In this document: piece after piece, positions 10,811 through 22,962 of the stretch
How positions within the stretch are numbered: position 1 is the stretch's first letter
Layout: every line of letters starts with the position of its first letter
Program-made: the position numbers and the translations under genes
Notes under the pieces: generated by a model
Database searches by the model: none
Told to the model about the DNA's origin: nothing
Seen by the model: only the letters and a program-made list of their open reading frames with translations
DNA from: Plumapathes pennacea
Taxonomy: Eukaryota; Cnidaria; Anthozoa; Antipatharia; Myriopathidae
Direction of reading: 5' to 3'
DNA: 64,000 nucleotides
NCBI GenBank assembly: GCA_964036295.1
Contig: OZ038469.1
Span: 744,001 to 808,000 of the forward strand

Positions 10811-12321
10811 ACAGCGGGAGCAACGCAAGCGGGGTCGACAAGTGCAAAGGAAATTTAAAGCAGGAAATTAATAATATCTACTAAAAGTCAAACTGTACTT
10901 GACAAGCTTTAGCGCTAATATAAAAAGGTTTTCAATGAAGTAATTCATCTAATCGAAGCAAGAAAACTGCTCAATTAAAGGGATGAGTTGATGTTGAGAG
11001 TTTGAAGATCAAGAAAAAGAAAAAAAAAGCTTTTATGCAAGGATATGCACATATTAATTCTGCAGTTTGCGTACTAGGTTTTACGTTGTGCCAGTGTATT
11101 TGTGGCAAGTTTCTAAACGAAGCAGCTAAAAAACATTTTCGTATGACCCAAAAACTGGCAAATCAAACATTAGTACTCCTCCGTCGCACGATACTTTAGC
11201 GCTGTCTCTTCACATGTTTTGCATCTCTTACATTCAAACTTTAAGTAGCGTAATTTTCTTTTAAAGACCAGTAAAGCACGACGAAATCTCGCGGGCAGAG
11301 ATGAACAGAATTTTGGTCTAGCTTTTTAACGGTTCTGGCTTTCCAGTATTTTTAACTATATTTTTAGTTTTTTATTTCTTTTTGCTTTGGGTTTTCGTAA
11401 TATTGTGATGGTGAAGGTCTGTAAATACTACACTCTAGGACCTGTTGTAACTGTGGGCTCACCAACCTAACAGCTAATATTTTGAACGGGTCAAAGAACA
11501 AACGCTCGCCATCTGCTTAGTTACTGCACATTGGACTCATTTTCAGACATGCATGAATAACTACTTTCGCAAAGAAACAGTGCATTGTTGAAGGAACAGC
11601 TTCATATCAACAGTTGAAACAACATTTTATTTTGATTAACTTTATAAGTGCTTGATTATTAGGCGTATAGAAGTTCCAATTTTAAAAGAACAATCAATCA
11701 TACATTATCAAGTCGTTGTTCTGGAGAAGGGTTAACATTAGCTTTGTGACAATATGTCTGTACAACTACTCGTTTGGCATACTTTTCTTTGAAGATATCT
11801 AGTAACTTTTTGATAAAGCTTAATATTTAAGAAAGAGCCTTTTAAATCGACTCACTTTGCTTATATTACCGGCTTGGGAGCTGTTTATTATAATAGAATT
11901 TCATTATGAAAACAATAGTTTAAACTTATTGATAGATGAACCATATTGCTTGTAGCTGCTGACATTGTATGTTACATAATGTTGGGGAGTCGTCATCCCC
12001 ATGTTTACAAGGAGCGTTTAAAATAAACTAACCTCACAGTGCAACATGAAGAATTTTCATATATGGCAGCTTTCAAACTTCTGCTCTTCTTGAATGGCCA
12101 ATAAACCGACTGACAATAACTAGAAATACGTACTGACAGGAAAAAAAAATAAGGTGGTGCAGGGTGGGGGTGGAGACAGAGTGGCGAACCGTTTGCAGCT
12201 CGACAACTCCCAACAGAAACAGAAAATGAGACACAGATATTAACCAACTGATAGCTATAGGTGTCTAGACTTCGTTAGGAAACAATTCCTTAGAATAGCA
12301 GTGACATGTGTTCAAATTGCT
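10811..12321. other. Intergenic, no gene seen
   Basis: AT-rich sequence with a probable 3' UTR just after the bZIP stop. A copy of the AACTAGAAATACG segment lies near 12118. No exon or complete element is recognised. Confidence 0.45.
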
Positions 12322-12555
12322 ACAATCATGGTCAAAATTGTTGGGACGATTTCAAGTTTACCCCCTCCCCCCCATTCAATGTTGGGTAGTTGAGCATGGT
12401 TCGGCTTATAGCTGCACCACGGGCCAACATTGAATGGAGGGGAGGGGGAGGGACTTGAAAACAAGAAATATGAGACCCCCATAGGTTGTACGGATTTACA
12501 TTGTGTTCCGGATATGCGTAAGAGGAGCGTCCCAACGACTTTTGACCATGATTGT
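12322..12555. mobile_element. MITE family 1, copy 1
   Basis: A 234-bp element with inverted ends (left CAATCATGGTCAAAATTGTT, right matching with one or two changes). The centre is a palindrome: a C tract followed by ATTCAATGTTGG, answered by CCAACATTGAATGG and a G tract. No clear target duplication is seen. Confidence 0.65.
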
Positions 12556-13416
12556 CTGAAAACGGTAAAAAATGTTTAAACGCTTCTGGAACTAAGGGAA
12601 AAAGAGCTACAACCACCAAACTTGGGCATGTTTAGGAGTGCTCTATAGAGAAGACAACTGTGATTTCAGAATTGGTTGAAGTCCATTCACAAACGTGTAT
12701 AATATTTGACCGTTAAGTGCCGATTGCGTTACTTAAAGCCGTTTTGTCACATTGTGTGCTTAGGAACTGTATTCTGCCTGATATCAGAGCATCATGCAGT
12801 GTAACAAGCATGCGATACGTGTTTCAGACCTCGGAGATAACAGTTTCATTCTTTTTATTAGCCGGTACGATATTCTCGAGTGAAATTCTCGAGTGACGTC
12901 ACATGAACAGTTGTCGCCGTCATAACACGGCTATTCGCAAGCTGTATGAATTATTATTCGATTCATCAAAATATCAGGTGTTATAAGCAAGTCCTATAAC
13001 AAAAATCTGTGAATGAAACTTGCCGTCACGGCAAATTATCGCCGCTAAACAGCTGCACCCCTGTACCAGACTCGGCATACGTGAATACTGTATTCCCTTT
13101 CAAGTAGGAAATTCAACGAGGTACCATTTTCCTTTACACTAAATATGTTTAGCATCTTTTCAATACAGTCAATCGTCTCACTGTAAAATGTAGTTACTTA
13201 AAAATATATAAATTTCCTGTCACAAGACCTTTTAACCTTTAGAAGCCTAACGTGGGCCCTATTTTCTGCTAGCGGACAGTTTCTCGTTTCAATTTTTTAT
13301 AAACTAGATGTAAAATGATTTCTTGACACAATATCTGCCAAGGTGTATCAAAATATTTCCCGTCCCTTCAGCCCAAGAACCTTAAACGGCGATTTTACTT
13401 CTGCGGAACAAACACA

Positions 13417-13647
13417 AGCATGGTCAAAATTGTTGGGACGATTTCAAGTTTACCCCCTCCCCCCCATTCAATGTTGGGTAGTTGAGCATGGTTCGGCTTA
13501 TAGCTGCACCACGGGCCAACATTGAATGGAGGGGAGGGGGAGGGACTTGAAAACAAGAAATATGAGACCCCCATAGGTTGTACGGATTTACATTGTGTTC
13601 CGGATGTGCGTAAGAGGAGCGTCCCAACGACTTTTGACCATGATTGT
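13417..13647. mobile_element. MITE family 1, copy 2 (in unit A)
   Basis: Same ends and central palindrome as the 12322 copy. It was duplicated with its host segment to give the 15341 copy, so it predates the tandem duplication. Confidence 0.65.
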
Positions 13648-13722
13648 AGGTGCTTTCATGAAATCAAAGTGTTTCTAAGTACTGCAGGTTCAAGTTTTGT
13701 TCATTCTAGATGGGGCAATTTA

Positions 13723-14207
13723 CTAAGATGATTGTGCAAGAGCCCGTTGTTTGTTTGTCACAAACTCAGTTGCATGTAGACCCACATTCCCATTCATTCT
13801 GCAGAAATCCCTTTTGTTGGAACTTTTCTCTCCTTGTGTTGAAAAGGTTGCCTGAAATTAAGGCATTGTCACAAAATGTTCAGAGGTAAAACTCTATCTG
13901 CAACTTAATTGGCTGCATGGCCTCATATTATAAACTCATTCACCTTGCGCTCCGCTGACAAACATGCTTTTAAATCATGTTTTGTTGCAAAGTTACATGG
14001 TAGCCAGGTAGGTATTCAACACGATCAAGGCAACACAAAATCCCAGGAATAGTAATTAATGGATCCTGTTTTCTTTGCCTAAACCTAATGCAAAATAATC
14101 ACAAGTCCTTTGTTTACAAGTCCAACTTAAGAAAATCAATCCAGTTACCATGGCCACTTGAGCAGCAGCAGTTCGGGTCATCATCTTTGTTTTCTGTTCA
14201 ACAGTTC
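13723..14207 (-). pseudogene. Duplicated last two exons of the 15647-22962 gene
   Basis: In unit A the exons at 14207-14149 and 13851-13723 correspond to 16131-16073 and 15775-15647. Splice sites and the reading frame remain open, but the first exon has several substitutions and its acceptor is TAG rather than CAG. They lie downstream of the functional-looking pair, so they are either unused duplicates or alternative 3' exons. Confidence 0.4.
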
Positions 14208-15340
14208 CTATTCATAAATAAAAAATAGTTTTCTATAGTCTTATAATATTACGAGTGCCCTGAAAGGACGGCGAGTCGTAGATTACACAGCGTTAATATA
14301 TATATTTTTGGTGTTGAGAATCTACACAAGATGATTGGCTGTTGTTGATCACATGATTTGATGACATTGTGTGGAAACGACTTAATTGCAAGCAACTTGA
14401 GATGTGGGTGATTGAAATGTGCATTGGTTAACTTACAGTTGGCTCTGTATTGCTCGTATCACTTACAAATGGATAGCTTGAACCTCCAAGAGTAAATTTG
14501 TCCTCACATTAAATTTTATGATAAAAGCTTCCCACCAAAATAAATTTTAAGCATGTATTATGATTTTGAAGCTGAATCTTCCCCCCTGGTCATAGTCTAC
14601 CATCTAGTTGAGAGAGCCACTTTAAGGTCTGCCTGACTGTGGGTCCTACCTTTTTTATTTGGATCAGTGTCCAGAAACAGACGAATACTTATGGGATACG
14701 TGAATACTGTATTCTTATCTTATGCTTACCGGCATACGTGAATACTGTATTCCCTTTCAAGTAGGAAATTCCAACGAGGATCCATTTTCCTTTACATTAA
14801 ATATGTTTAGCATCTTTTCAATAGTCAATCGTCTCACTGTAAAGTGTAGTTACTTAAAAATATATAAATTTCCTGTCACTGGACCTTTTAACCTTTAGAA
14901 GCCTAACTGGGCCCTATTTTATGCTAGCGGACAGTTTCTACCAGAAACAGACGAATACTTATGGGATACGTGAATACTGCATTCTTATCTTATGCTTATC
15001 GGCATACGTGAATACTGTATTCCCTTTCAAGTAGGAAATTCAACGAGGATCCATTTTCCTTTACATTAAATATGTTTAGCATCTTTTCAATAGTCAATCG
15101 TCTCACTGTAAAGTGTAGTTACTTAAAAATATATAAATTTCCTGTCACAAGACCTTTTAACCTTTAGAAGCCTAACTGGGCCCTATTTTATGCTAGCGGA
15201 CAGTTTCTCGTTCCAATTTTTTATAAACTAGATGTAAAATGATTTCTTGACACAATATCTGCCAAGGTGTATCAAAATATTTCCCGTCCCTTCAGCCCAA
15301 GAACCTTAAACGGCGATTTTACTTCTGCGGAACAAACACA

Positions 15341-15571
15341 AGCATGGTCAAAATTGTTGGGACGATTTCAAGTTTACCCCCTCCCCCCCATTCAATGTTG
15401 GGTAGTTGAGCATGGTTCGGCTTATAGCTGCACCACGGGCCAACATTGAATGGAGGGGAGGGGGAGGGACTTGAAAACAAGAAATATGAGACCCCCATAG
15501 GTTGTACGGATTTACATTGTGTTCCGGATGTGCGTAAGAGGAGCGTCCCAACGACTTTTGACCATGATTGT
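15341..15571. mobile_element. MITE family 1, copy 3 (in unit B)
   Basis: Copy of the 13417 element, carried along by the tandem duplication. Ends and palindrome are identical. Confidence 0.65.
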
Positions 15572-15646
15572 AGGTGCTTTCATGAAATCAAAGTGTTTCT
15601 AAGTACTGCAGGTTCAAGTTTTGTTCATTCTAGATGGGGCAATTTA

Positions 15647-18600
15647 CTAAGATGATTGTGCAAGAGCCCGTTGTTTGTTTGTCACAAACTCAGTTGCATG
15701 TAGACCCACATTCCCATTCATTCTGCAGAAATCCCTTTTGTTGGAACTTTTCTCTCCTTGTGTTGAAAAGGTTGCCTGAAATTAAGGCATTGTCACAAAA
15801 TGTTCAGAGGTAAAACTCTATCTGCAACTTAATTGGCTGCATGGCCTCATATTATAAACTCATTCACCTTGCGCTCCGCTGACAAACATGCTTTTAAATC
15901 ATGTTTTGTTGCAAAGTTACATGGTAGCCAGGTAGGTATTCAACACGATCAAGGCAACACAAAATCCCAGGAATAGTAATTCATGGATCCTGTTTTCTTT
16001 GCCTAAACCTAATGCAAAATAATCACAAGTCCTTTGTTTACAAGTCTAACTTAAGAAAATCAATTCAGTTACCTTGGCAAGTTGAGCAGCAGCAGCTCGA
16101 GTCATCATCTTTGTTTTCTGTTCAACAGTTCCTGTTCATAAATAAAAAATAGTTTTCTATAGTCTTATAATATTACGAGTGCCCTGAAAGGACGGCGAGT
16201 CGTAGATTACACAGCGTTAATATATATATTTTTGGTGTTGAGAATCTACACAAGATGATTGGCTGTTGTTGATCACATGATTTGATGACATTGTGTGGAA
16301 ACGACTTAATTGCAAGCAACTTGAGATGTGGGTGATTGAAATGTGCATTGGTTAACTTACAGTTGGCTCTGTATTGCTCGTATCACTTACAAATGGATAG
16401 CTTGAACCTCCAAGAGTAAATTTGTCCTCACATTAAATTTTATGATAAAAGCTTCCCACCAAAATAAATTTTAAGCATGTATTATGATTTTGAAGCTGAA
16501 TCTTCCCCACTGGTCATAGTCTACCATCTAGTTGAGAGAGCCACTTTAAGGTCTGCCTGACTGTGGGTCCTACCTTTTTTATTTGGATCAGTGTCCAGAA
16601 ACAGACGAATACTTATGATGTCCTCCAGGATTCCTTTAAAAGAATGTTTATTAACATTAGCTATATGTACCTTTAGTTATTCAGTAACTTTCTTGGGAAA
16701 TGTGTAAATAAAGCAAATATTTTACCAGTCTCAGCTTCTTCATCACTTTCATCTGAGCTGAAACCAGATTGATCCTGCTGTTCAGCAGCACCTTGTTTTA
16801 ATCTGCTCAATTCCTTCTGCCAGTGATCCAAAGCAAATCTGGCTGCCTTTTCAAATATTTGATCATAATCCACTGACACTAATGACTTGGGCTGGTCCCA
16901 GCACCAGTAGCTTGCGGCTTTCAGTAAGGCAAGGTCGTTTGCCTCCTCAGGTGTTTTGGGTGGATGTTTCTCTACGTTGAGTCTTACTGCCTCTCTTAAT
17001 GATGCCAACATGAGCCAACTTGTTCCCAGCTCTATTTGTGTACTTGGTTCCTCTTTATGTTTTACCCACTTGAGCTGAAAATTCAGAGATCTGTAATTTG
17101 TAACAAGAACATATTACACAAAAACGTCATGCAATTACGTCGGCTGTATTTTACTTGTCAGAATAATCTTTTCTTGCCTGAAGCAGGCTCGAGAAATATT
17201 GAATGCAAACCAAGAGAAAGCTATTTTATGTTGCACGATATTAACTGTTCACAAAATGACAAAGCTATAGCATTTTGATCCAGATATACAAAGTTATAAA
17301 AAGTTTACAGTGTACCAACAAAACAAGAAAATATCTTTCAATTTTATTACCAGCAAAGGTTTCATGCTAGTTGCTAGTTGCGATTTGCTAGTTGTGATAA
17401 TAATAATAACTAGAAATACGATAATCGCAGATACCCCCTCACTCCGTCCTGCACTGGCATATATTAGAAGTTTCGACGCAAAAAATAAACATAGAAGTAA
17501 TGTGTCTATTTTATACGACCTTTGATGTAACCAGCTTGTTGTAGTTGATGGGGCAAGCGTATTAAAATAACGTTTTACTACTTGTACTATACCAAGTGCT
17601 GAACACTTAAAGGAGAAAAAGAGTGGTCTGAAATATAGTAACTTTGTGTTACTAAGCTCTGACCCAATAAGAAAACAACATATATATCAGCATCAATTTT
17701 TTTATTCTTAATCTTATTGTCATCATCATCATACAGCACACTAATCATTGTGTGCCCTTTTTATCATACATTTGTGTTATATAAGCTTCATCAAGTGCTC
17801 CTGCCTGGTACGAAAACCCAAAACCTTGTAGGAAAAAGTAGGAACGTACTCTCCAACCAAAAGCATGCAGGAGCACAATCCCTTGGAGGATAAGGGAATA
17901 ATAACTATCATGAACTTAATACACAATCAAATGCAAAATGGTTGAGACACTCGCAAAAAAGACCCAATTTTCTCTTCTATTCCCTCACTCTTATCTGGAT
18001 TGCGTTTGACAGCATCTTTCCCCCCCTCCCCCGTTTCAATGTTGAGTATCCAATATCGTACAGTGAGATTTCAGGCCCGAACAACATTGAGACGGGGGGA
18101 GGGGGGCAGAAATAAACAAAACTTAAAAGCCGGTAAATTGCTCGAAATATGCAGTGTCTCAACTACTTTTGCATTTGATTGTCTGAAAGTCATGTGTCGA
18201 AAATGCTGGCTCAGAGCGTCTGTTTTCAATTTTGAAAGGCGATTTTTGGTATGATTCATCACTGTGTTATCTTCTATTAGGAAAACTAAGTCCCAAGGTT
18301 CTTTGGAGGTGGGGCGATTAGCTTTTAATGTTCCAAATTGTATCAAATTTGAAATTTCCGGAAATGACGGGATAAGACTAGTACAATATTACTTCCGGTG
18401 TGTTATTAATTGATGGTATGTTTGCCACAAATACGGCCTGAAATAAACACTATGGAGGCTATTTCGTGCATGTTACGTTTTGTTCAATGAACTCTCACTA
18501 TTTTAAAGTGCACATAAGCCTTCAGAGGATAAATTTTTATACGAAATTAGGAAGTAATCTAAGCAACTTATGCCCAAAAGAAAGCCTTTCCGAAGCGTTC

Positions 18601-21600
18601 TTATATTTTTTTCACGCGGTTGAAATCGGAAATATAAAATTCAGACCGCGCAATGTAGGAGACTGGGACCTGTGACGTCAGAGGAGTGGCGCGTTTCGGC
18701 TCGGCACCTCTTCGTAGCTCTTATTTATCAGGTTTGTGTACGTTTTTCTCTCTGTTTACCCGTGTTTTTGGACTCGTACGGCAATGGCGAGCTCTAGAAG
18801 CGATGAAGAAAGCGGTATATCTGATATCTGAACTATATTACATTGATTCCACGTGTATACTGTACGATATCCACTATGAAGTCCAACCCGTGCGCTGGCA
18901 AGAGCTACTTGCTGACCAAGAATGGCATGAAGCGTAACAGAAAGGAAAGGGAGGGAAAAGAACAAGAACCATAACACTGCAAGATTGCTCGGAAGAACAT
19001 TTTGGAGCCAGTAGTTGGTAAGCGTAAAATATGTCCGAGTTTTGGATTTGTTTACGTGGTACATCTGTAATTGCTTCTCTGTGTTTTACTCATATTTTAG
19101 GTGTTCGTGTGAGAATTGCAATGTTGATGTGCTACGGCAGCATCGGCATTCACAAGCATTGAGATTCTGCGGATGTCTCACGAAACTCTCGCTCGGGATT
19201 TCGACTGAGAGCAGTTGCGTAATTCGTCACGGCAGTTGACCACGGTCAGTTATATTTGACTTCGAGAGAGCGCGGCTCTTCTGAAAACTCCTGGAATGTA
19301 CAAAAACAGTCATTCTAAACTTCCCTGTACGGGTAGACAATTGCGGTTTATGGCGCCCTTCTTCACCGTTTGGAGGATTTTGCTTTCGCCGCGGTGGATC
19401 AACAGGCGACTGTCAACAGTCAGAACGACTCCTTTCGGAGTTTGCCAAAAATTTCCAACTCCTGCGGCCGCCGTCTAACTTCGGCGATGTGGAATTTCCA
19501 CATGGTTTAACCAAGTTGTTTGAGTAAATATGTGCCGCAAATCCGGCACACGGTCGACTATAGCCCTAGAAAAATCTAGCCGAAAAACCATCTTTCGCTC
19601 GGTTTCAAACATGAATTGCGTGTGTCGCAATGTTGACCTCATCGACCATAAACCTCCGGCGAACGCGATGGTTTGCTCATTTGATATTCGATACCTACGA
19701 TAGAAAAGGTAACAAACTTCCCACAGCTGAATATATTTTGGATTAAATATAATTACTTACTACCCGTCGACAAATTGTGGGACCCGACGATTACTCGGTC
19801 AATCTTTCCCCTTCTTATCAACTTTGTACTACAATACCGAGATTGTCCTTTACCAGGTCCAAGTCGAGATTGTCCAATTCGTTATTGTCAATTCCATGCA
19901 ATGTCAAAATCATCTGGTTTGAAATAAGCTGAGCAGAACCGGAATTGATCGTCGGCTCCCATTTCACACGTTTGGCCTTGACAAACTGGACCATTTCTCT
20001 TTCGCTTCCTCGCTTCATCTCTTTGGTCATTCGGAAACTGAATCATATAAAATGCGAATCCTTGCTTATGATCTGGCTCCCAGGAGCAGCCTCCAACAAC
20101 ACATCCATAAGGCATTTCGGAGTAAAACCGGTTGAAAACTCTGTTCGGACGAGTCGAGACGCCACTCCTCTGACGTCACAGCCCAGGCCCTTGATCAATC
20201 ATCTTACGCGGACAAATCTAAACCGGAAGTCAAAATGGCACTTTTTCGCATGTTTACCGGCGAAAATTTGACCGTCATCCCAAACGTCTAGTTCTGATAA
20301 ATACGGTTGAATGTCTTCCATGTCTCGTTTCTGTGATATTCTGATGCACTCAGATAACGATTGAATTGCCTAAACGATGTATAAACTCAGCGACAATGTT
20401 TGAAAGCAGGTGAAAACCCCAGGTTTATATAGCACACACAAATTATAATTAAAAAAGGTGCATTAGTGCTGAGTGTGACTTCTTTCCCTAAAATTGTTTA
20501 GGCGTTAACACGCTATCGCGCGTAAACAGAGTCACGCCTGCTCTTACGCACGTTTTACCTCACAGCCCATTTTAGGCCTAAAGTGAGGGCCGAACACGTA
20601 AAGACTACATCAACTGTTCCAGAATTGTTACTGAAAACCAGAAAATGACATGACGTGCATCACTGAACTTTCACATCAATAGACAGTGAGTAAAGTAAGG
20701 TTTAATAAGACGGATACCCAGCTGTGACAATTATGTGCGTTTAAAAGCGTTCAATTTACAAAGGAAATTCCTTGCCAAATCTCGAAAACTGCCGTTGTAA
20801 CACATTTCTAACTGTTTTGCAAACGGTAGTCGGACCATGCGTACGTTCTGCAAATTCTATGCAGATACCTCAAATATTCACAGAGAAATAGCACATTAAC
20901 CGCTTCAGACAATCAAATGCAAAATGGTTGAGACACTCGCAAAAAAAGACCCAATTTTCTCTTCTATTCCCTCACTCTTATCTGGATTGCGTTTGACAGC
21001 ATCTTTCCCCCCCCTCCCCCGTTTCAATGTTGAGTATCCAATATCGTACAGTGAGATTTCAGGCCCGAACAACATTGAGACGGGGGGAGGGGGGCAGAAA
21101 TAAACAAAACTTAAAAGCCGGTAAATTGCTCGAAATATGCACAGTGTCTCAACTTCTTTTGCATTTGATTGCAGGTAAACAACCCTTTCACTCCCAAGCC
21201 TAAATGCAGAATCTCTCAGCTTTTTCAAAATACATTATATAAAATAAATTATGTAGTGAGAAGTGACAGTTTAGTCAGCATTCACTTAACCAAAAAGGTA
21301 CAAAAAGCTATATATTCTCTATACTGTACAACAGAGTACACTTTCAACTGAAGGAGAAAATTGAATTTGATCACTCTTAGGTGTGAAAGGGTTTAAACTT
21401 GTTGTTACAACATTGATTACTGTCTACCTTGGTGCTGGCCTTATATACTCACATGTTATTGCCACTTATATTACATAACTGTACTGAAGTTTTCCTTCAT
21501 AAAAAGCAAATAACCCTCTAACAAATAAGTAAATAACAAAACCTTGTGTCAAAAAAGTACACATAGAAAATACTTGGCTCTGAGCATGTCATCCACTTGA

Positions 21601-22962
21601 GCACAGTACAGTACCATTCCAAATTTTAAGAAAACACAGATATACCGAAATTTTTTTGTGGCGTACTCAACAGAATATACAGGCCAATGTTTTTGAGAAC
21701 ATTTTCCTTTGGCATTCTTGTAATCTGAAGGACATACTTGCTCGCACGTCAATGTAACCATGGCTTTTTACAATAGAGGACTTAGGGGTGGGGGGTGGGG
21801 GTGGGAAGCTTCCATCCCCCTCCCCCCTGCCGCCTGTCTGGCAAATTAGCATATCTTGTTTCGTTGTTTCGCAAATTACCACTTTTTGTTTCGTTGTTTC
21901 GTTTCGCAAATTACCACTTTTTGTTTCGTTGTTTCGCTGTTTCGTTGTTTTCGTTGATTTCGTGCGTTTGAATTTCCCAGTTTAAACTTTTACGGATGCT
22001 TTGTTTATGTTTTGGGAATCTCTCGCTCTTGGCCACCATTTTTCTCGATGCAAAAGTTGAGCTTGCGTGATTGTCATGGCAACGAAGTGTGCAAAATCAG
22101 TTAATCTGTGCAATTAACTCTGATTAACTACTTTTGCACATCTGATTAACCTTTTTTGCACACTAATTTAAATATAACAAACCTGTTCTCAGCCAATCAG
22201 AATAGAGAATTTTTGCATCTATATTATTGTGATTATCTATTTTTTATACTAAGAACTGAAAGTCGTATTTGCTTTTCGTACCTCTCCATGGTAACCATTG
22301 TTCAAATACATCGTGACGTCATAAATAATTTCCATTTTGTGAGCTTTTGAGCGCTGTATTATCTTAGTTTACAAGCAACTAGCAACTAGCAACTAGCAAA
22401 TCGCAACTAGCAAATCGCAACTAGCAACTAGCAAATTGCAACTAGCAACTAGCACGTTAACTTCTCTCTTTTATTACAGTTCAGGATTGCACAATATCAT
22501 CACCAGAGTTAAAACGCAAACCACAAAATATCACTTACCTTGCACAAAGACACTCTCAAATAGCTTCGACTGATAACAATAAAGCCTCAAATTTAGTTTG
22601 GCCTTTGGAAGTTTCTAAATGCAAAACATCTCTAAGGTAAAAGCATACCAGCATTTACCAAGCTTATTCAAACAAGTATTTTATATGGTTTCACTTGTAT
22701 AATAAATTAAACACTTTACCAAGAATAAAAATAACAATGTGAAATCTGACTGACAAACATAGGCCAACCAACAGCATAGTAATTTACCATATTTCCTCAA
22801 AGTCACATTCATAAGAAATATAAGAATCGCTTACGGATGATGGATCATTGATTTCCATTGTTAACCCATGACGCATCCCACGTTGCTTTGCTTTCCATAT
22901 GATCAATGCTTTAGAAGTTCGTTTCTTATGGTGGAAAATTCTGTGATCGGTAAAGACAATCG
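15647..22962 (-). CDS. Unrecognised gene, four phase-matched exons, 5' end not found
   Basis: Candidate exons are 22962-22835, 17074-16726, 16131-16073 and 15775-15647 (stop TAG). Each has a good acceptor (CTTTCAG, TTTTCAG, GAACAG, TTTCAG) and a GT donor, and the phases agree at all three introns. The large exon encodes a helical, Glu/Lys-rich stretch containing ALLKAASYWCWDQP and an acidic SSDESDEEAE tail. The upstream exon has HHKKRTSKALIIWKAKQRG. No family is recognised. The 5.8-kb intron (17075-22834) is full of transposons. A start codon must lie upstream of 22962. The last exon is the weakest call, because it is supported only by phase and a splice site. Confidence 0.45.
17368..17397 (-). 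repeat. Short TAGTTGC repeat
   Basis: A few copies of TAGTTGC or TAGTTGCGATTTGC, the reverse complement of the longer GCAACTA array at 22373-22452, near the other end of the same intron. Confidence 0.5.
17924..18181. mobile_element. MITE family 2, copy A
   Basis: A 258-bp element with inverted ends CAATCAAATGCAAAATGGTT and the complement. The central palindrome has a C tract then GTTTCAATGTTGAG, answered by AACATTGAGAC and a G tract. The architecture matches MITE family 1 although the ends differ. Confidence 0.65.
18784..19170 (+). pseudogene. Broken gene with a Cys-rich CxCxxC exon, possibly P2X7-ballast-like
   Basis: ATG at 18784 opens MASSRSDEESGISDI and then hits a stop. A later frame carries YEVQPVRWQELL. 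After an AG acceptor at 19099-19100 comes CSCENCNVDVL. The Ser/Asp-rich start, EVQP segment and CxCxxC block resemble proteins with the P2X7 intracellular (ballast) domain, which are abundant in cnidarians. This is a remote judgement by eye. Stops and frame breaks make it a pseudogene. Confidence 0.35.
19818..20115 (-). pseudogene. Frameshifted THAP domain
   Basis: Starting at 20115 the frame reads MPYGCVVGGC, with an FPNDQRDEARKR segment, then must shift to read VKAKRVKWEPTINS and shift back for RFCSAYFKPDDF. This is the C2CH THAP layout (CxxxxC, Trp-Glu-Pro, CSxHF), spread over two frames by compensating shifts. The final His of CSxHF reads Tyr. It is probably the DNA-binding N-terminus of a decayed transposase. 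Confidence 0.6.
20910..21171. mobile_element. MITE family 2, copy B
   Basis: Nearly identical to 17924-18181, with the same inverted ends and C/G-tract palindrome. A TTCAGA flank on its left mirrors the TCTGAA flank on the right of copy A, so the true ends may extend to CAGACAATC. Confidence 0.65.
21839..21963 (+). repeat. TTGTTTCG simple repeat
   Basis: Irregular iterations of TTTTTGTTTCGTTGTTTCGC with GCAAATTACCAC spacers. The same repeat type opens the window at 1-20. No coding meaning is seen. Confidence 0.7.
22373..22452 (+). repeat. GCAACTA tandem repeat
   Basis: About ten units of GCAACTA, some interrupted by GCAAATC. The reverse complement occurs at 17368-17397 near the other end of the same intron. 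Confidence 0.85.

Larger units (their letters stand above)
13073..16617. repeat. Recent tandem duplication, two 1.6-kb units plus a partial unit
   Basis: Unit A (13073-14680) and unit B (15002-16617) are nearly identical over about 1.6 kb. A 205-bp partial unit (14733-14937) lies between them. Junctions share ACGAATACTTATGGGATACG and TATTCTTATCTTATGCTTA. Each unit carries a MITE family 1 copy and two minus-strand exons of an unrecognised gene. The partial unit suggests repeated template switching or unequal exchange. Confidence 0.9.
18662..20190. mobile_element. Decayed two-gene THAP-type DNA transposon with inverted ends
   Basis: Inverted repeats CTGTGACGTCAGAGGAGTGG lie at 18670-18689 and, as the complement, 20162-20181. 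Just inside the left end a plus-strand gene starts (18784); just inside the right end a minus-strand THAP-domain gene starts (20115). THAP domains are found in P-element and Kolobok transposases. Target duplications are not clear. Both genes are broken, so the element is inactive. Confidence 0.55.
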
